NCBI GenBank assembly: GCA_029262815.1
Contig: JAJCYS010000027.1
Location: 1 to 53,133, forward strand
Length of the DNA: 53,133 bases
Source of the DNA: Deltaproteobacteria bacterium
GTDB taxonomy: Bacteria; Bdellovibrionota; JAJCYS01
Direction: 5' to 3'
Shown here: piece by piece, positions 45,054 through 52,952 of the stretch
How positions within the stretch are numbered: the stretch's first letter is position 1
Layout: each line of letters opens with the position of its first letter
Made by a program: the position numbers and the translations under genes
The notes under the pieces: model-generated
What the model was told of the DNA's origin: nothing
Seen by the model: the letters and a program-made list of their open reading frames with translations, nothing else
Databases searched by the model: none

Positions 45054-46637
45054 ATGAAAGTGGTATCCGTTGATGTTGGCGCACATAGTATTAAGTTCTG
45101 TGAATGTGAGGTTCGTAAGAAGCATCTTGAAGTTCTGAAAGTTACAAAAGTGCCTTTAGCAAATCCGGAGAAACCGATTGAATTTCAAATGGATGATGTT
45201 GCTGCTCAAGTGGCCAGGTCCCTTGCATCGAATCATTCACGGTATGATCGGTTGATTTTGGGAATCAGTTCGTCCCTGTGCTCATTTCGATTTACAGAGT
45301 TGCCGTTTACATCAAAAAAACGTATTGACGAAGTATTGCCTATGGAGATGGAAGACCTTGTCCCTTTTAGTTCGGATGAGATGATCATTGACTATCAGGT
45401 GATTCAAGTTGAGAAAAAGATTACGGAATTATTGGCCGTTATGGTGCCGTCGGTACATTATGAAAATTATTTAACAGCTTTTTCTGACCTGGATGTAGAG
45501 AGTGATGTTGTGATGCCTGATGCAGTTGGGTTGTCTTTGTTTCTTGAGCATTACTTGCCGGAAACACATCAAACTGAAGTTGCGATCGACATCGGATACC
45601 GCCATAGCACGATGGCGTTTATTCGAGAGAAAAAAATGGTGTATCTCAGATCCGTACCATTTGGGTATACTTCCTTTTCGCGGCACATCCAGGAAAAAAC
45701 AAATTATACACCTGAGGAAGTGCATAACTTGATCTCACAATATGATGATATGGCTGCTGGAGATCAAAAACAGTACGAACCAATTTTAGATGATGCTTTG
45801 ACGCAACTTGTGGTTGAGGCAAATCAAACTCTAGTGGCCTATAAGGCCAAGACAAAAGAGCAAATTGGTAATGTGTATATTTCAGGAGGATTTGGCGGGT
45901 TTAAGTATATTATTCCTACATTGTCTGGGGAATTCCCACACCCAGTGCAATCGATGAATATTTTATCAAATGTGGTTACCAGTAATTCGCCTATTGATCT
46001 TCATGAGTATGTGGTTGCGATTGGATATGCTTCTCGATATCAAGCTGAGGATCCTAGAGTTTATTTGAATTTTAGACGGAAGGAAACCAAAGCCAGTAAA
46101 ATCATTGAAGGGCTCAAAAAATATTTTGATAAGCCTGAAACACAAAAAGCGTGGCGAGCGGCCATGATATTGTTGGCGGTATTTATTCCATATTTGATTG
46201 CCAAGTCGATTATTGTGAATATTCATTATGAGAAGAGTACGAAACAGGCTGATCGGTTTGTTAAGAAAGCTGTGAGCGCTAATTTATCAAAGAAAAAAAG
46301 ACGACTATATATCAATCAGCCTGACAAGTTGATTCGATTTTTGGATAAAGAGCAGCGTGCGGGGCAAATGCAAGTATCAATTTTTCAAAAAGATCATATT
46401 TTATTTACTGAGTTGTTATATCGGATTACACAGCAGCTTTCAAAAAACATCCAAGTGGATGTTGATGTATTTGAGTTTAATCAGAACAAAGCCAGAATTG
46501 TTTTTAAGGTAATTAAAGGGAATATACAGCCTTTGATTGAAAATATTAAAAACATATCGATGGTAGCGAAGATTAATCAGCAGAATTTGAGTGAAACTTT
46601 GACTGAAGTGAATCTGGATTTGAAGTTAAAAAAATAA
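45054..46637 (+). CDS. gspL: type II secretion protein L (PilM-like)
   Basis: 527 residues, connecting the GspE ATPase to the membrane. The cytoplasmic part (1-340) is actin-like and close to PilM (VSVDVGAHSIKFCE, PMEMEDLVPF, DIGYRHSTMAFI, NVYISGGFGGF). A membrane helix AAMILLAVFIPYLIAKSIIV (about 365-385) is followed by a periplasmic ferredoxin-like domain. ATG 45054 follows AAGGAGG at 45041-45047. Confidence 0.92.
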   Translation: MKVVSVDVGAHSIKFCECEVRKKHLEVLKVTKVPLANPEKPIEFQMDDVAAQVARSLASNHSRYDRLILGISSSLCSFRFTELPFTSKKRIDEVLPMEMEDLVPFSSDEMIIDYQVIQVEKKITELLAVMVPSVHYENYLTAFSDLDVESDVVMPDAVGLSLFLEHYLPETHQTEVAIDIGYRHSTMAFIREKKMVYLRSVPFGYTSFSRHIQEKTNYTPEEVHNLISQYDDMAAGDQKQYEPILDDALTQLVVEANQTLVAYKAKTKEQIGNVYISGGFGGFKYIIPTLSGEFPHPVQSMNILSNVVTSNSPIDLHEYVVAIGYASRYQAEDPRVYLNFRRKETKASKIIEGLKKYFDKPETQKAWRAAMILLAVFIPYLIAKSIIVNIHYEKSTKQADRFVKKAVSANLSKKKRRLYINQPDKLIRFLDKEQRAGQMQVSIFQKDHILFTELLYRITQQLSKNIQVDVDVFEFNQNKARIVFKVIKGNIQPLIENIKNISMVAKINQQNLSETLTEVNLDLKLKK

Positions 46638-46652
46638 TTTGAGGACAGAGTG

Positions 46653-47282
46653 ATGGAAGAAAACGAATCTAAAGGACTGCTCCAGAAACTTGGGATTAGT
46701 GTAGATGGGCTCGTAAACAATCGGGTAGTTGAATTTTTTCTTGAGCGGTATGTTAACTGGACTACAGAATCTCAGCGGATGTTTCGGCGATTTTCGCTTG
46801 TTTTTATTTCACTTATTTTTGTGTCTGTAGTTGCACTGGTGTATTTGACGACATTCGACCAGCATCAAAAGATACATTCCTATGACAGCATTTACCGGTT
46901 GCTCCAGAAGTATGGTTTAAATAAAGCGATTACTGACGAACAGATTGCGAGTTTGCAGGCTGGACGAGGTGGGATAGCTAAAGGGTTTGGAGAACCGCGT
47001 ATTAATCAAATTTCGGGTCAGATAGGATTACCTGCTGGACAGATGAGGGTAACTGCATTGCCGCCTGAGTCTCAAGAGGGGATTTTGAATAAGGGGTTTG
47101 AGGTTATAGTCAATAAGATGACGTATCCTCAGTTGGCACAGTTTATGTATTTTATTGAGACTTCGGGTAAGAACATACATGTGGCTAATTTAAAAATTAT
47201 GAAGCGTGCAGATGCGAATGGGTATTATCAGATGAATGTTAAACTTTCTGTCGTTGAGCCCGTATTTGAGGATGTTCAATAG
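46653..47282 (+). CDS. gspM: type II secretion protein M
   Basis: 209 residues. ATG 46653 has GAGGA seven bases ahead; the GTG immediately before is less likely. One N-terminal membrane helix (FSLVFISLIFVSVVALVYL, about 47-67) and a periplasmic domain with VTALPPESQEGILNKGFEVIVNKMTYPQLAQFMYFIE, as in GspM/PilO-type proteins. It partners GspL in the platform. The N-terminal cytoplasmic segment (about 45 residues) is longer than in enterobacteria. Confidence 0.85.
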   Translation: MEENESKGLLQKLGISVDGLVNNRVVEFFLERYVNWTTESQRMFRRFSLVFISLIFVSVVALVYLTTFDQHQKIHSYDSIYRLLQKYGLNKAITDEQIASLQAGRGGIAKGFGEPRINQISGQIGLPAGQMRVTALPPESQEGILNKGFEVIVNKMTYPQLAQFMYFIETSGKNIHVANLKIMKRADANGYYQMNVKLSVVEPVFEDVQ

Positions 47283-47293
47283 GAGCTGGTGTT

Positions 47294-48184
47294 ATGAAAA
47301 GTAAAATTGCCTTAGGGATTCTATGTTTTTTCGTAACGTTTGTCATATTTTTCCCCTATGAAACAATCAAAGAGCGTGCCTTGCGAGATGTTGCAAAGGA
47401 GACCAATGTAAACATTGTGATTCAACGAATTTTGCCTACAATTAAAGGTGCTGGCTTACATTTTAAAGGGGTTTCTGTTCAGTACTTGGGAAAGTTGTCT
47501 CCAAAGGGATTGCTGGGAGTGGAGATGTCCTGGCTTAAAGTATATGTGCCCTGGATGTCATTAGTATCCTTCAGTCCGTATCTAGATGTGGCGGGAGTGA
47601 TTGATAAAAAAAGTCCATTGAAAGCGAAGGTGAAAAAATCTGGGGCCATTGTCGATCTGAATATGAAGTTATTACGATTTGCATTTGAGCCCTATTTGGA
47701 GAAGTTGGGATTTTCGGGGCTAGATATAGTTGGTAGGTTGGATGCTGATTTGAAGGCAAAATTGAATACAAAAAAGAATCAGTTAGGAAAGACAAGTGCG
47801 AAGTTGGAAATACAAAATTTCATACTTGGAAATTTTGAGGCGGGGGGATTCAGTATTCCGAGGATGGAGTTTAAGAGTCCGGTAAAGGTTTTGTGTGATT
47901 CAAAAAAGGGTAAGGTATTTAAATTGAACATATCGGTGGGGTCACCGGAAGATCCATTGACATTTACATCTGAAGGGCAGTTGATGTTGAATGCTAAGAC
48001 GCCTCAGTTGAGTGAGTTTTCTCTCAAGAGTGTCATTACGTTTTCTCAGCAGATGCTGAAGCAGCCTTCTATTGAGTTGTTGTTGCCCTTTTTGGATCAG
48101 TTCAAGGCTGAAGATGGTAGTTTTCGTGTGCAGTTTACAGGGAATTTGGTTCAAGGGGTGACTCAGTTTCCAACTCGCTTCTAA
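47294..48184 (+). CDS. gspN: type II secretion protein N
   Basis: 296 residues: N-terminal membrane helix (ALGILCFFVTFVIFFPYETI) and a long beta-rich periplasmic part (GLHFKGVSVQYLG, LEIQNFILGNF, KLNISVGSPEDPLTF). It matches the GspN family found at the end of deltaproteobacterial gsp operons; function within the apparatus is not established. It is the last gene of the operon and is followed at once by REP-like palindromes. Confidence 0.8.
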   Translation: MKSKIALGILCFFVTFVIFFPYETIKERALRDVAKETNVNIVIQRILPTIKGAGLHFKGVSVQYLGKLSPKGLLGVEMSWLKVYVPWMSLVSFSPYLDVAGVIDKKSPLKAKVKKSGAIVDLNMKLLRFAFEPYLEKLGFSGLDIVGRLDADLKAKLNTKKNQLGKTSAKLEIQNFILGNFEAGGFSIPRMEFKSPVKVLCDSKKGKVFKLNISVGSPEDPLTFTSEGQLMLNAKTPQLSEFSLKSVITFSQQMLKQPSIELLLPFLDQFKAEDGSFRVQFTGNLVQGVTQFPTRF

Positions 48185-48185
48185 C

Positions 48186-48282
48186 CAGTCATTACGAGGA
48201 AGTCGTAGACCGACGAAGCAATCTCCTTGTCTTCCCTGTTTTTTATTTTGTCATTCCTGCGAAGGCAGGAATCCACACCTGT
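48186..48282. repeat. two REP-like palindromic elements
   Basis: 48189-48228 contains the widespread form GTCATTACGAGG...CGACGAAGCAATCTCC, and 48250-48276 contains GTCATTCCTGCGAAGGCAGGAATCCA with a clear ATTCCTGC/GCAGGAAT stem. Both are of the REP kind often mobilised by RAYT transposases. They sit after the gspN stop and may stabilise or end the operon transcript. An open frame through them yields the tell-tale SFLRRQEST peptide and is not coding. Confidence 0.75.
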
Positions 48283-48322
48283 CCCTATTGATTTTAGGTT
48301 AAAACTCAGCAATGATGACTGT

Positions 48323-48865
48323 ATGTTAAGAGAGAAATGTAAAAAAATCCGAGCATTAATTTGCGATGTGGATGGGGTGTTGACGGACCGAAAGTTATAT
48401 ATTCCTGAGGGAGATGATTTGGTTCGGTGTTTTGATGTACAAGATGGGTATGGCATGCGCATGTGGCTCAAAGTGGGGTATGAGGGTGTGTTGTTATCGG
48501 GTGCGCGATCGAGTGTGATTAAAAAGCGTGCGCAGATGTTGGGGATCAATCATATATATATGGCGAGTGAAGAGAAGATATCGGGATATGAGCATTTTTT
48601 GAATAAAACTGGATTGTCTGAAGAAGAGGTTTGTTATATTGCGGATGATTTGTTTGATATACCAGTGTTTGAGCGTGTAGGGCTTGCGATTTCGGTAGCG
48701 AATGGGCATCCGACTCTGAAGCGATTGGCGGATTGGGTGACTGAAGCCAACGGCGGCAATGGAGCTATTAGGCAAGCGATAGATGCGATTTTGTATATTC
48801 AGGAGAGCCATCCATTCCAGGAAGTTTTAGAGATTGAAGACGTTTTACCTAAGGAATTAAGATAA
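48323..48865 (+). CDS. kdsC: Kdo-8-phosphate phosphatase (HAD, KdsC-like)
   Basis: Removes phosphate from Kdo-8-phosphate. 180 residues from ATG 48323 (MLREKCKKIRALICDVDGVLTD); the longer frame from 48227 only translates REP sequence. HAD motifs: DVDGVLTD (nucleophile Asp), LLSGARS (motif II), Lys in SEEKISGYE, and ADDLFDIP (motif IV). GINHIYMASEEKISGYEHFL and ANGGNGAIRQAIDAIL are KdsC-like. No cap domain, as expected. It lies 24 kb from kdsD, unlike the usual tight cluster. No good ribosome site was found. Confidence 0.88.
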   Translation: MLREKCKKIRALICDVDGVLTDRKLYIPEGDDLVRCFDVQDGYGMRMWLKVGYEGVLLSGARSSVIKKRAQMLGINHIYMASEEKISGYEHFLNKTGLSEEEVCYIADDLFDIPVFERVGLAISVANGHPTLKRLADWVTEANGGNGAIRQAIDAILYIQESHPFQEVLEIEDVLPKELR

Positions 48866-48878
48866 CAGTTCAGAACAT

Positions 48879-48954
48879 GGGGCCGTAGCTCAGTTGGTAG
48901 AGTGACGCGTTCGCAATGCGTAGGTCGGGAGTTCGACTCTCCTCGGCTCCACCA
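48879..48954 (+). tRNA. tRNA-Ala (anticodon CGC)
   Basis: 76 bases including an encoded CCA. Acceptor GGGGCCG pairs with CGGCTCC and contains the G3-U70 pair that identifies alanine tRNA. D-stem GCTC/GAGT, anticodon stem ACGCG/TGCGT with loop TTCGCAA (anticodon CGC, reading GCG), and T-arm GGGAG-TTCGACT-CTCCT. It lies 13 bases after kdsC and marks the border to the AT-rich region; no second copy of its 3' end is seen downstream in the window. Confidence 0.95.
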
Positions 48955-49368
48955 ACTCATGAAAATCTATAAAGCATACACCTTTTGAAAAGAAGAGTAG
49001 GACTTAAAACCAAGCTTTGCTAAAAAGTATAAAATCATTTTAAAGCTTCTTCAATCCATTTCAAGTATTTTCAAACAGTTTCGAAAACCCCCTGCTACCC
49101 TCAAAAATTGAGCTACAACTTCTAAAACCCCATAAAAATATCTTTGCAAATATGCTTTTAATAGTTACGTAAAGTGTTCAATATACTATGAAATTAATTT
49201 ATGTGAGTTTAAACAAACAGAACACGTCTATAAATAATTTATGGTATATCGTAAGTATCTATAATTATTAAAGTTATTGACGATTTTAGTTCTGATGTAT
49301 AAAATCATAGAAAGTGAAATAAATTCAAAAAAATTTGTTTTTCGAGATTCAAAAAGGAGGTTGTGGAG
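48955..49368. other. AT-rich non-coding stretch after tRNA-Ala
   Basis: About 410 bases with a sharp rise in A+T relative to the preceding 48 kb and no convincing ORF. It holds runs of TTTTCAA-like sequence and, near 49086-49105, CCCCCTGCTACCC, which faintly resembles the CCCCGGCTACC motif of the repeat family. No att-type duplication, integrase or terminator was recognised. Confidence 0.5.
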
Positions 49369-49431
49369 ATGAGAAATCTTCCAAAAAGAAACCCCGCAGG
49401 CGAGGCCTACGGGGTACCCAACAATCTCTAA
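49369..49431 (+). CDS. short ORF (20 residues) with a strong ribosome site
   Basis: AAGGAGG at 49354-49360 lies eight bases before ATG 49369, the best ribosome site in this area. The frame encodes MRNLPKRNPAGEAYGVPNNL and ends at TAA. It covers a strong hairpin (49391-49415) and precedes the ParA gene by 126 bases. It may be a leader peptide, a small protein, or a fragment of a lost gene; no family recognised. Confidence 0.35.
   Translation: MRNLPKRNPAGEAYGVPNNL
49391..49415 (-). terminator. hairpin, intrinsic-terminator-like on the minus strand
   Basis: ACCCCGCAGGC and GCCTACGGGGT form an 11-pair stem with a GAG loop. The one imperfect pair is C-A on plus but G-U on minus, and the minus strand continues into TTTCTTTTTGG, as in a Rho-independent terminator. 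No annotated minus-strand gene ends here, so a short antisense transcript starting at about 49.5 kb is one explanation. Confidence 0.45.
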
Positions 49432-49556
49432 CTGACTATTATTGATTGTAGGGTATCCCGCCAAAAATTCCAATACAAAATTGAAAAACGTTTTCTAGTT
49501 CATGGGCACGTTTGCGCCCAAACAGGATACGTGCAACTTTTTGCAGGGAGGATACT

Positions 49557-50267
49557 ATGATCAAGTCAGACTTTAATGAGCCTATACTCATCACCATCAC
49601 GAATCAAAAAGGTGGTGTTGGCAAAACAACTGTCACGATTAATCTCGCAGAACAATTAGCTAAGCAAGGATATGAAACACTAATTATCGATACTGACACT
49701 CAAGGAAATGTCTCAGATCGTTTACTAAATGAGGATATTGAAGAGTCTTTAGCAAATGTACTAGATGATCCTAAGAGATCTATTTCGAGCACGGTTTATC
49801 CAACCAAGTACGAGTCATTATTTGTACTACCTTCAGGAAAAAATGATCTTTCTGACGTCATTACAAAAGTAAATCGCAGATGTACCGGATTAAGGCAACT
49901 TACAGAAGGACTAAATCGAATTAAAAAAGATATTTCAGGTGATATTCATTTTGTACTTATTGATACACCTCCTAGTCATCGAAGTCTGTTGTTACGTTCA
50001 GCCTATGCGGTATCTGATTATACGCTTCTAGTCATTGAGCCAGAGCTATCCTCACTTCGAGGGATTTTACAAAATCACGAAGTATTTGAAGAAGAGCAAA
50101 GATACAATTCAAAGCTCAAACTTCTAGGCACTGTACTCAATATGGTTGACCGTATAAAACATTTAAGTTCCCCGGCTACTTTTTGGCAGGCAAATCCCTT
50201 ATTTCGCTTACATACTTGCTGCACAAAAAGAGAAGAGTACAAGAGGGTGCCCGCCTACTTAATTTAG
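49557..50267 (+). CDS. ParA/Soj-type ATPase with an altered C-terminus
   Basis: 236 residues from ATG 49557, which has AGGGAGG at 49545-49551; the longer TTG frame from 49512 is rejected. Deviant Walker A KGGVGKTT at about 17-24, switch-like DTDTQGNVSDRL, and Walker B VLIDTPPS are intact, so ATP binding is expected. Such proteins position plasmids, origins or protein clusters. No ParB or replication gene follows. After LLGTVLNMVDR the frame enters a repeat element at about 50167 and ends with an unrelated tail (SSPATFWQ...VPAYLI), so the last helices look replaced. Inverted repeats surround the ribosome site. Confidence 0.8.
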   Translation: MIKSDFNEPILITITNQKGGVGKTTVTINLAEQLAKQGYETLIIDTDTQGNVSDRLLNEDIEESLANVLDDPKRSISSTVYPTKYESLFVLPSGKNDLSDVITKVNRRCTGLRQLTEGLNRIKKDISGDIHFVLIDTPPSHRSLLLRSAYAVSDYTLLVIEPELSSLRGILQNHEVFEEEQRYNSKLKLLGTVLNMVDRIKHLSSPATFWQANPLFRLHTCCTKREEYKRVPAYLI

Positions 50268-50333
50268 AAGAGTACAAGAGGGTGCCCGCCTACTTAATTT
50301 AGACTTTTTTAATGTGCCAAAAGTTGCCGATGA
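50167..50333. repeat. composite repeat element (site B) at the ParA 3' end
   Basis: Order: TTCCCCGGCTACTTTTTGGCA (left arm within 50167-50188), then two perfect 35-bp copies at 50231-50265 and 50266-50300 containing GGTGCCCGCCTACTT, then GTGCCAAAAGTTGCCGATGA (50314-50333). The right arm is the approximate reverse complement of the left, so the element is enclosed by inverted arms. It supplies the last ~33 codons and stop of the ParA frame. Confidence 0.75.
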
Positions 50334-50395
50334 TTCTAACCTTCTATGCGCTCTAAGCAATATGATTATGAGAAACTGTTAATCTAGTAAACTAT

Positions 50396-50424
50396 GCTAT
50401 AAAGCTATAAGCTATAAGCTATAA
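50396..50424. repeat. short tandem GCTATAA repeat
   Basis: Four GCTATAA units begin at 50396, 50404, 50411 and 50418, ending just before ATG 50428. They occupy the place where a ribosome site should be; none is visible. Repeat-number change there could vary expression of the next gene, which is speculation. Confidence 0.5.
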
Positions 50425-50427
50425 AAT

Positions 50428-51357
50428 ATGATGAATTATAAACAGTTGATAACATTTTTTATTAGCCTTCTAGTTTTAATGTTGCCTCACTTTAATGCAG
50501 TCTCGAAAGATCACCATCTGTTTTCTTCTCTATTAGGCGAATGGGAAGGGGAGTGGAGTGCTTACCTGTTTGATTCTCCAGGATTGTCGCTCAATGAACC
50601 AATATATGTTCAGAAACTGTTTCAAAACGCAAAAGAACTAAGCATCGATTATGAGCGAGAATTTAGTAAATCGGATCGATTATTATTTGAAAAATTATTT
50701 GATATTAAGAACTATAAAACTCCTCCACAATTTACAGCAAAAACCTATGCGCATAATTTTTCTTTTGATGAACAGGGAAGATTTAAAATTAAACTTGCAG
50801 AGGTAATTAGATTACCGAATGGAATATTTCGCCAGCGAGTAAATATTAATTTTGCTGAATCTGAACAATTGAACGAAAAACAGGCAAAAATGATTTTTTC
50901 GATAAATAAAGACGGGAAGACTGCAAGAGATGAGCATCTTGTTACCCAAATTGGGAAAGGAGTTTTATATCGGAAAGCTTCAGTATTTGAAGCACTCAGT
51001 GTTTTTGAAAAAGATCACTATAAAATAGTTTGGATATGGCGAAACAATAAATCTACCTTTTTAATTTCTGGAAAATTCAAGAGAGTTTCAGAACTTCAAG
51101 TAAATGATTCCTCACCTAATGGACTGTTGGCAGGCGATTCTATAAAGATTTTTAAAACTTTTACTGATAAGGAAAAAGGCAAAAACTATAGGTTTGCTAA
51201 ATATATTGGAGTGCGAAAATCAGACTCTATTCAACTTGGGAAAGATCGCGGGTTTTTGGAACCCATTTTTCTCTTTGAAGATGGGTCAACGGTAGGAGCT
51301 TTGAATTGTATTTGGAAATTAAGTGAAAAAAGTGTAGTATCCGAAGACGACCATTAG
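50428..51357 (+). CDS. exported protein of unknown function
   Basis: 309 residues. The N-terminus MMNYKQLITFFISLLVLMLPHFNAVS is a signal peptide. The mature part starts LLGEWEGEWSAYLF, a G-x-W-x-G-x-W pattern found at the start of several lipocalin-like barrels, and continues with alternating strands (FTAKTYAHNFSFDEQGRFKIKL, VLYRKASVF, YKIVWIWRNN, LISGKFKRV). Only one Cys, near the C-terminus. A lipocalin-type fold is a guess; no family recognised. Codon use is AT-rich like its neighbours. No ribosome site is visible. Its stop is followed by repeat site C. Confidence 0.6.
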   Translation: MMNYKQLITFFISLLVLMLPHFNAVSKDHHLFSSLLGEWEGEWSAYLFDSPGLSLNEPIYVQKLFQNAKELSIDYEREFSKSDRLLFEKLFDIKNYKTPPQFTAKTYAHNFSFDEQGRFKIKLAEVIRLPNGIFRQRVNINFAESEQLNEKQAKMIFSINKDGKTARDEHLVTQIGKGVLYRKASVFEALSVFEKDHYKIVWIWRNNKSTFLISGKFKRVSELQVNDSSPNGLLAGDSIKIFKTFTDKEKGKNYRFAKYIGVRKSDSIQLGKDRGFLEPIFLFEDGSTVGALNCIWKLSEKSVVSEDDH

Positions 51358-51358
51358 G

Positions 51359-51455
51359 AGTATAAAAAGGTGCCCGCCTACTTAATTTAAAAGTATAAAA
51401 AGGTGCCCGCCTACTTAATTTAGATTTTATTAAAGTGCCAAAAAGTAGCCGATGA
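51359..51455. repeat. composite repeat element (site C)
   Basis: Two 33-bp copies (51359-51391, 51392-51424) containing AAAAAGGTGCCCGCCTACTT are followed by GTGCCAAAAAGTAGCCGATGA at 51435-51455. The linker and right arm closely match those of site B; a left inverted arm is not evident. It begins two bases after the stop of the upstream gene. Confidence 0.75.
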
Positions 51456-51498
51456 CCTTTTACCTTTTAAATATATTTTTAGAAACTTTCGTAATTAC

Positions 51499-52641
51499 TT
51501 ATTGTTTTTGATACCAAAGGTAAGAATTTTTTAGTTTGCTTTTCATTTTGTTTAATTTGGTCAATACTATTTTTGCTTTTCGTTTCAGGCTTGAACTTAG
51601 ATTAAAGTGCTCAATCAAGGTTATTGCTTGTGATATCACCTGCTTTATTTGTTTTTGGTCATTGATCATTGTTACCATATGAGAAGCGAAGTAAGCGATG
51701 TCAATCTCATCATCTATTTTAAGCTCAAGGCGGTGAGTATATAGAAGATGTTCAATATCAAGTTCTTCACCAGAATATAATTCAGCTAATTCTTGTAGTA
51801 ATTGAGTATAGTTAAGTAGTTTTCGAGTTAAACGAGATGCCAATTTTGTATTTGAATTCTTGTTAAATTGAGCTCCAAGTTTTATGATTTCACGTTTCAT
51901 TCGAAATGATTTGAATTGAAGATAATATGAGTAATTCAGTTTTTTAAATTTCAATAATTCCGACACATAAATTAACTTAGGTTTATAGCTTTGATTATGT
52001 TTTTTTATTGAATGGTAAATGAGCGCATGCATCATTTCATGAATTATAATATATTCCAATTTTGATTTATGTTTTCTTGACACAAGCAAAACAGGTTCAG
52101 ATTCAAATGGGCGTAAATTTTCAACTATTGTTGGGTTATAAAACTTTGAATTAGGTATTTGTTTCATCTTTTCGACAAATAGTTTCGAATATGCAAAAGG
52201 GGGTAGGAAAGTGCCGCCCTTAGAGGCATTTAGTCCGGCTAAATTAGACTTTTGTGGTGTACTAAAATGCGTTCTGTAATAGTATTCTTTAGCCTGCATA
52301 TACTTATTCTTCTCAGGAGCACTCAATTTTGCTAAATAGCCTGATTCAAAAGAATCGATTAATACATTTGAAGTTTGACCTTTTGCTACGTCATTCATGA
52401 CAATGACTTTAATACCTAAGGTGTTTACTGCGTAATTCAGCATGGCTTTTACATCTCGATGACTGCCGGATGAATCAAATCTTAACTTTTTCAGATGCGT
52501 TAAATCAAACTGCATAGTTGTCCAAGGAAGGGTGACTGTTTTGGAAAGCGGATCAGCAGCATGAGCATGTACGGAAATCGTTATCACACCTATAATCATC
52601 CACATTTTTATTATTGAAATTCTTGAATAAAGTGATCTCAT
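51499..52641 (-). CDS. exported putative zinc metallopeptidase (HExxH)
   Basis: 380 residues with a signal peptide (IIKMWMIIGVITISVHAHA, cleavage after AHA). At about 202-212 the sequence YIIIHEMMHALIYHSIKK contains HEMMH, the zinc-binding HExxH of gluzincin/metzincin-like peptidases, within a hydrophobic helix. A third ligand is not certain; Glu residues in ELAELYSGEELD (about 290-300) are candidates. The rest is Lys-rich and helical with no recognised family. It could be a T2SS substrate, since it has a Sec-type signal, but nothing in the sequence proves that. It converges with the plus-strand gene across repeat site C. Confidence 0.65.
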   Translation of the reverse strand: MRSLYSRISIIKMWMIIGVITISVHAHAADPLSKTVTLPWTTMQFDLTHLKKLRFDSSGSHRDVKAMLNYAVNTLGIKVIVMNDVAKGQTSNVLIDSFESGYLAKLSAPEKNKYMQAKEYYYRTHFSTPQKSNLAGLNASKGGTFLPPFAYSKLFVEKMKQIPNSKFYNPTIVENLRPFESEPVLLVSRKHKSKLEYIIIHEMMHALIYHSIKKHNQSYKPKLIYVSELLKFKKLNYSYYLQFKSFRMKREIIKLGAQFNKNSNTKLASRLTRKLLNYTQLLQELAELYSGEELDIEHLLYTHRLELKIDDEIDIAYFASHMVTMINDQKQIKQVISQAITLIEHFNLSSSLKRKAKIVLTKLNKMKSKLKNSYLWYQKQ

Positions 52642-52805
52642 ACATAACTCCTTATCTAATGATTAGATTAACTACTGTAATATAATTATAATTATAAATA
52701 TAAATCAAGTTTATTTTATTTAAAAGGTCTTCGTGAATCTTGTCGGATTTCGTCTATGATATTAAACACTTATTTTTAGCTTATCCTGAGTTCAAGACTG
52801 AATTT
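52642..52805. other. AT-rich upstream region of the metallopeptidase gene
   Basis: About 160 bases, including a TATAATTATAATTATAAATATAAAT run (52678-52702 region) that offers many -10-like sequences for the minus-strand gene. A minus-strand AAGGAG just before its ATG serves as ribosome site. No gene seen here. Confidence 0.4.
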
Positions 52806-52881
52806 GTGCGTAGGTTCCCCGGCTACCTTTTGGCACTAATAGTGTGCGTAGGTTCCCCGGCTACCTTTTGGCACTAATAGT
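52806..52881. repeat. 38-bp tandem duplication (arm motif of site D)
   Basis: Two perfect copies at 52806-52843 and 52844-52881 contain GGTTCCCCGGCTACC and TTTTGGCAC. On the minus strand they read GTGCCAAAA-GGTAGCCGGGG, the same motif that follows the tandem arrays at sites B and C. Confidence 0.85.
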
Positions 52882-52952
52882 GCATAACTACGCCAATCAA
52901 AAAAGGGTCTTCGTTGGCACCTTAAGGGGCACAGGGAGTTTGTAAACTACCT
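52882..52952. other. spacer between the two repeat blocks of site D
   Basis: Holds TTGGCACCTTAAGGGGCACAG with an 8-bp palindrome CCTTAAGG flanked by GGCA and GCAC, echoing CTTAAG and GGTGCC of the repeat units. No ORF. Confidence 0.35.

Noticed and set aside
48227..48322. N-terminal extension of KdsC reading through SFLRRQEST
   Set aside because: This peptide is the usual translation of a REP palindrome; the conserved HAD domain begins at the ATG at 48323.
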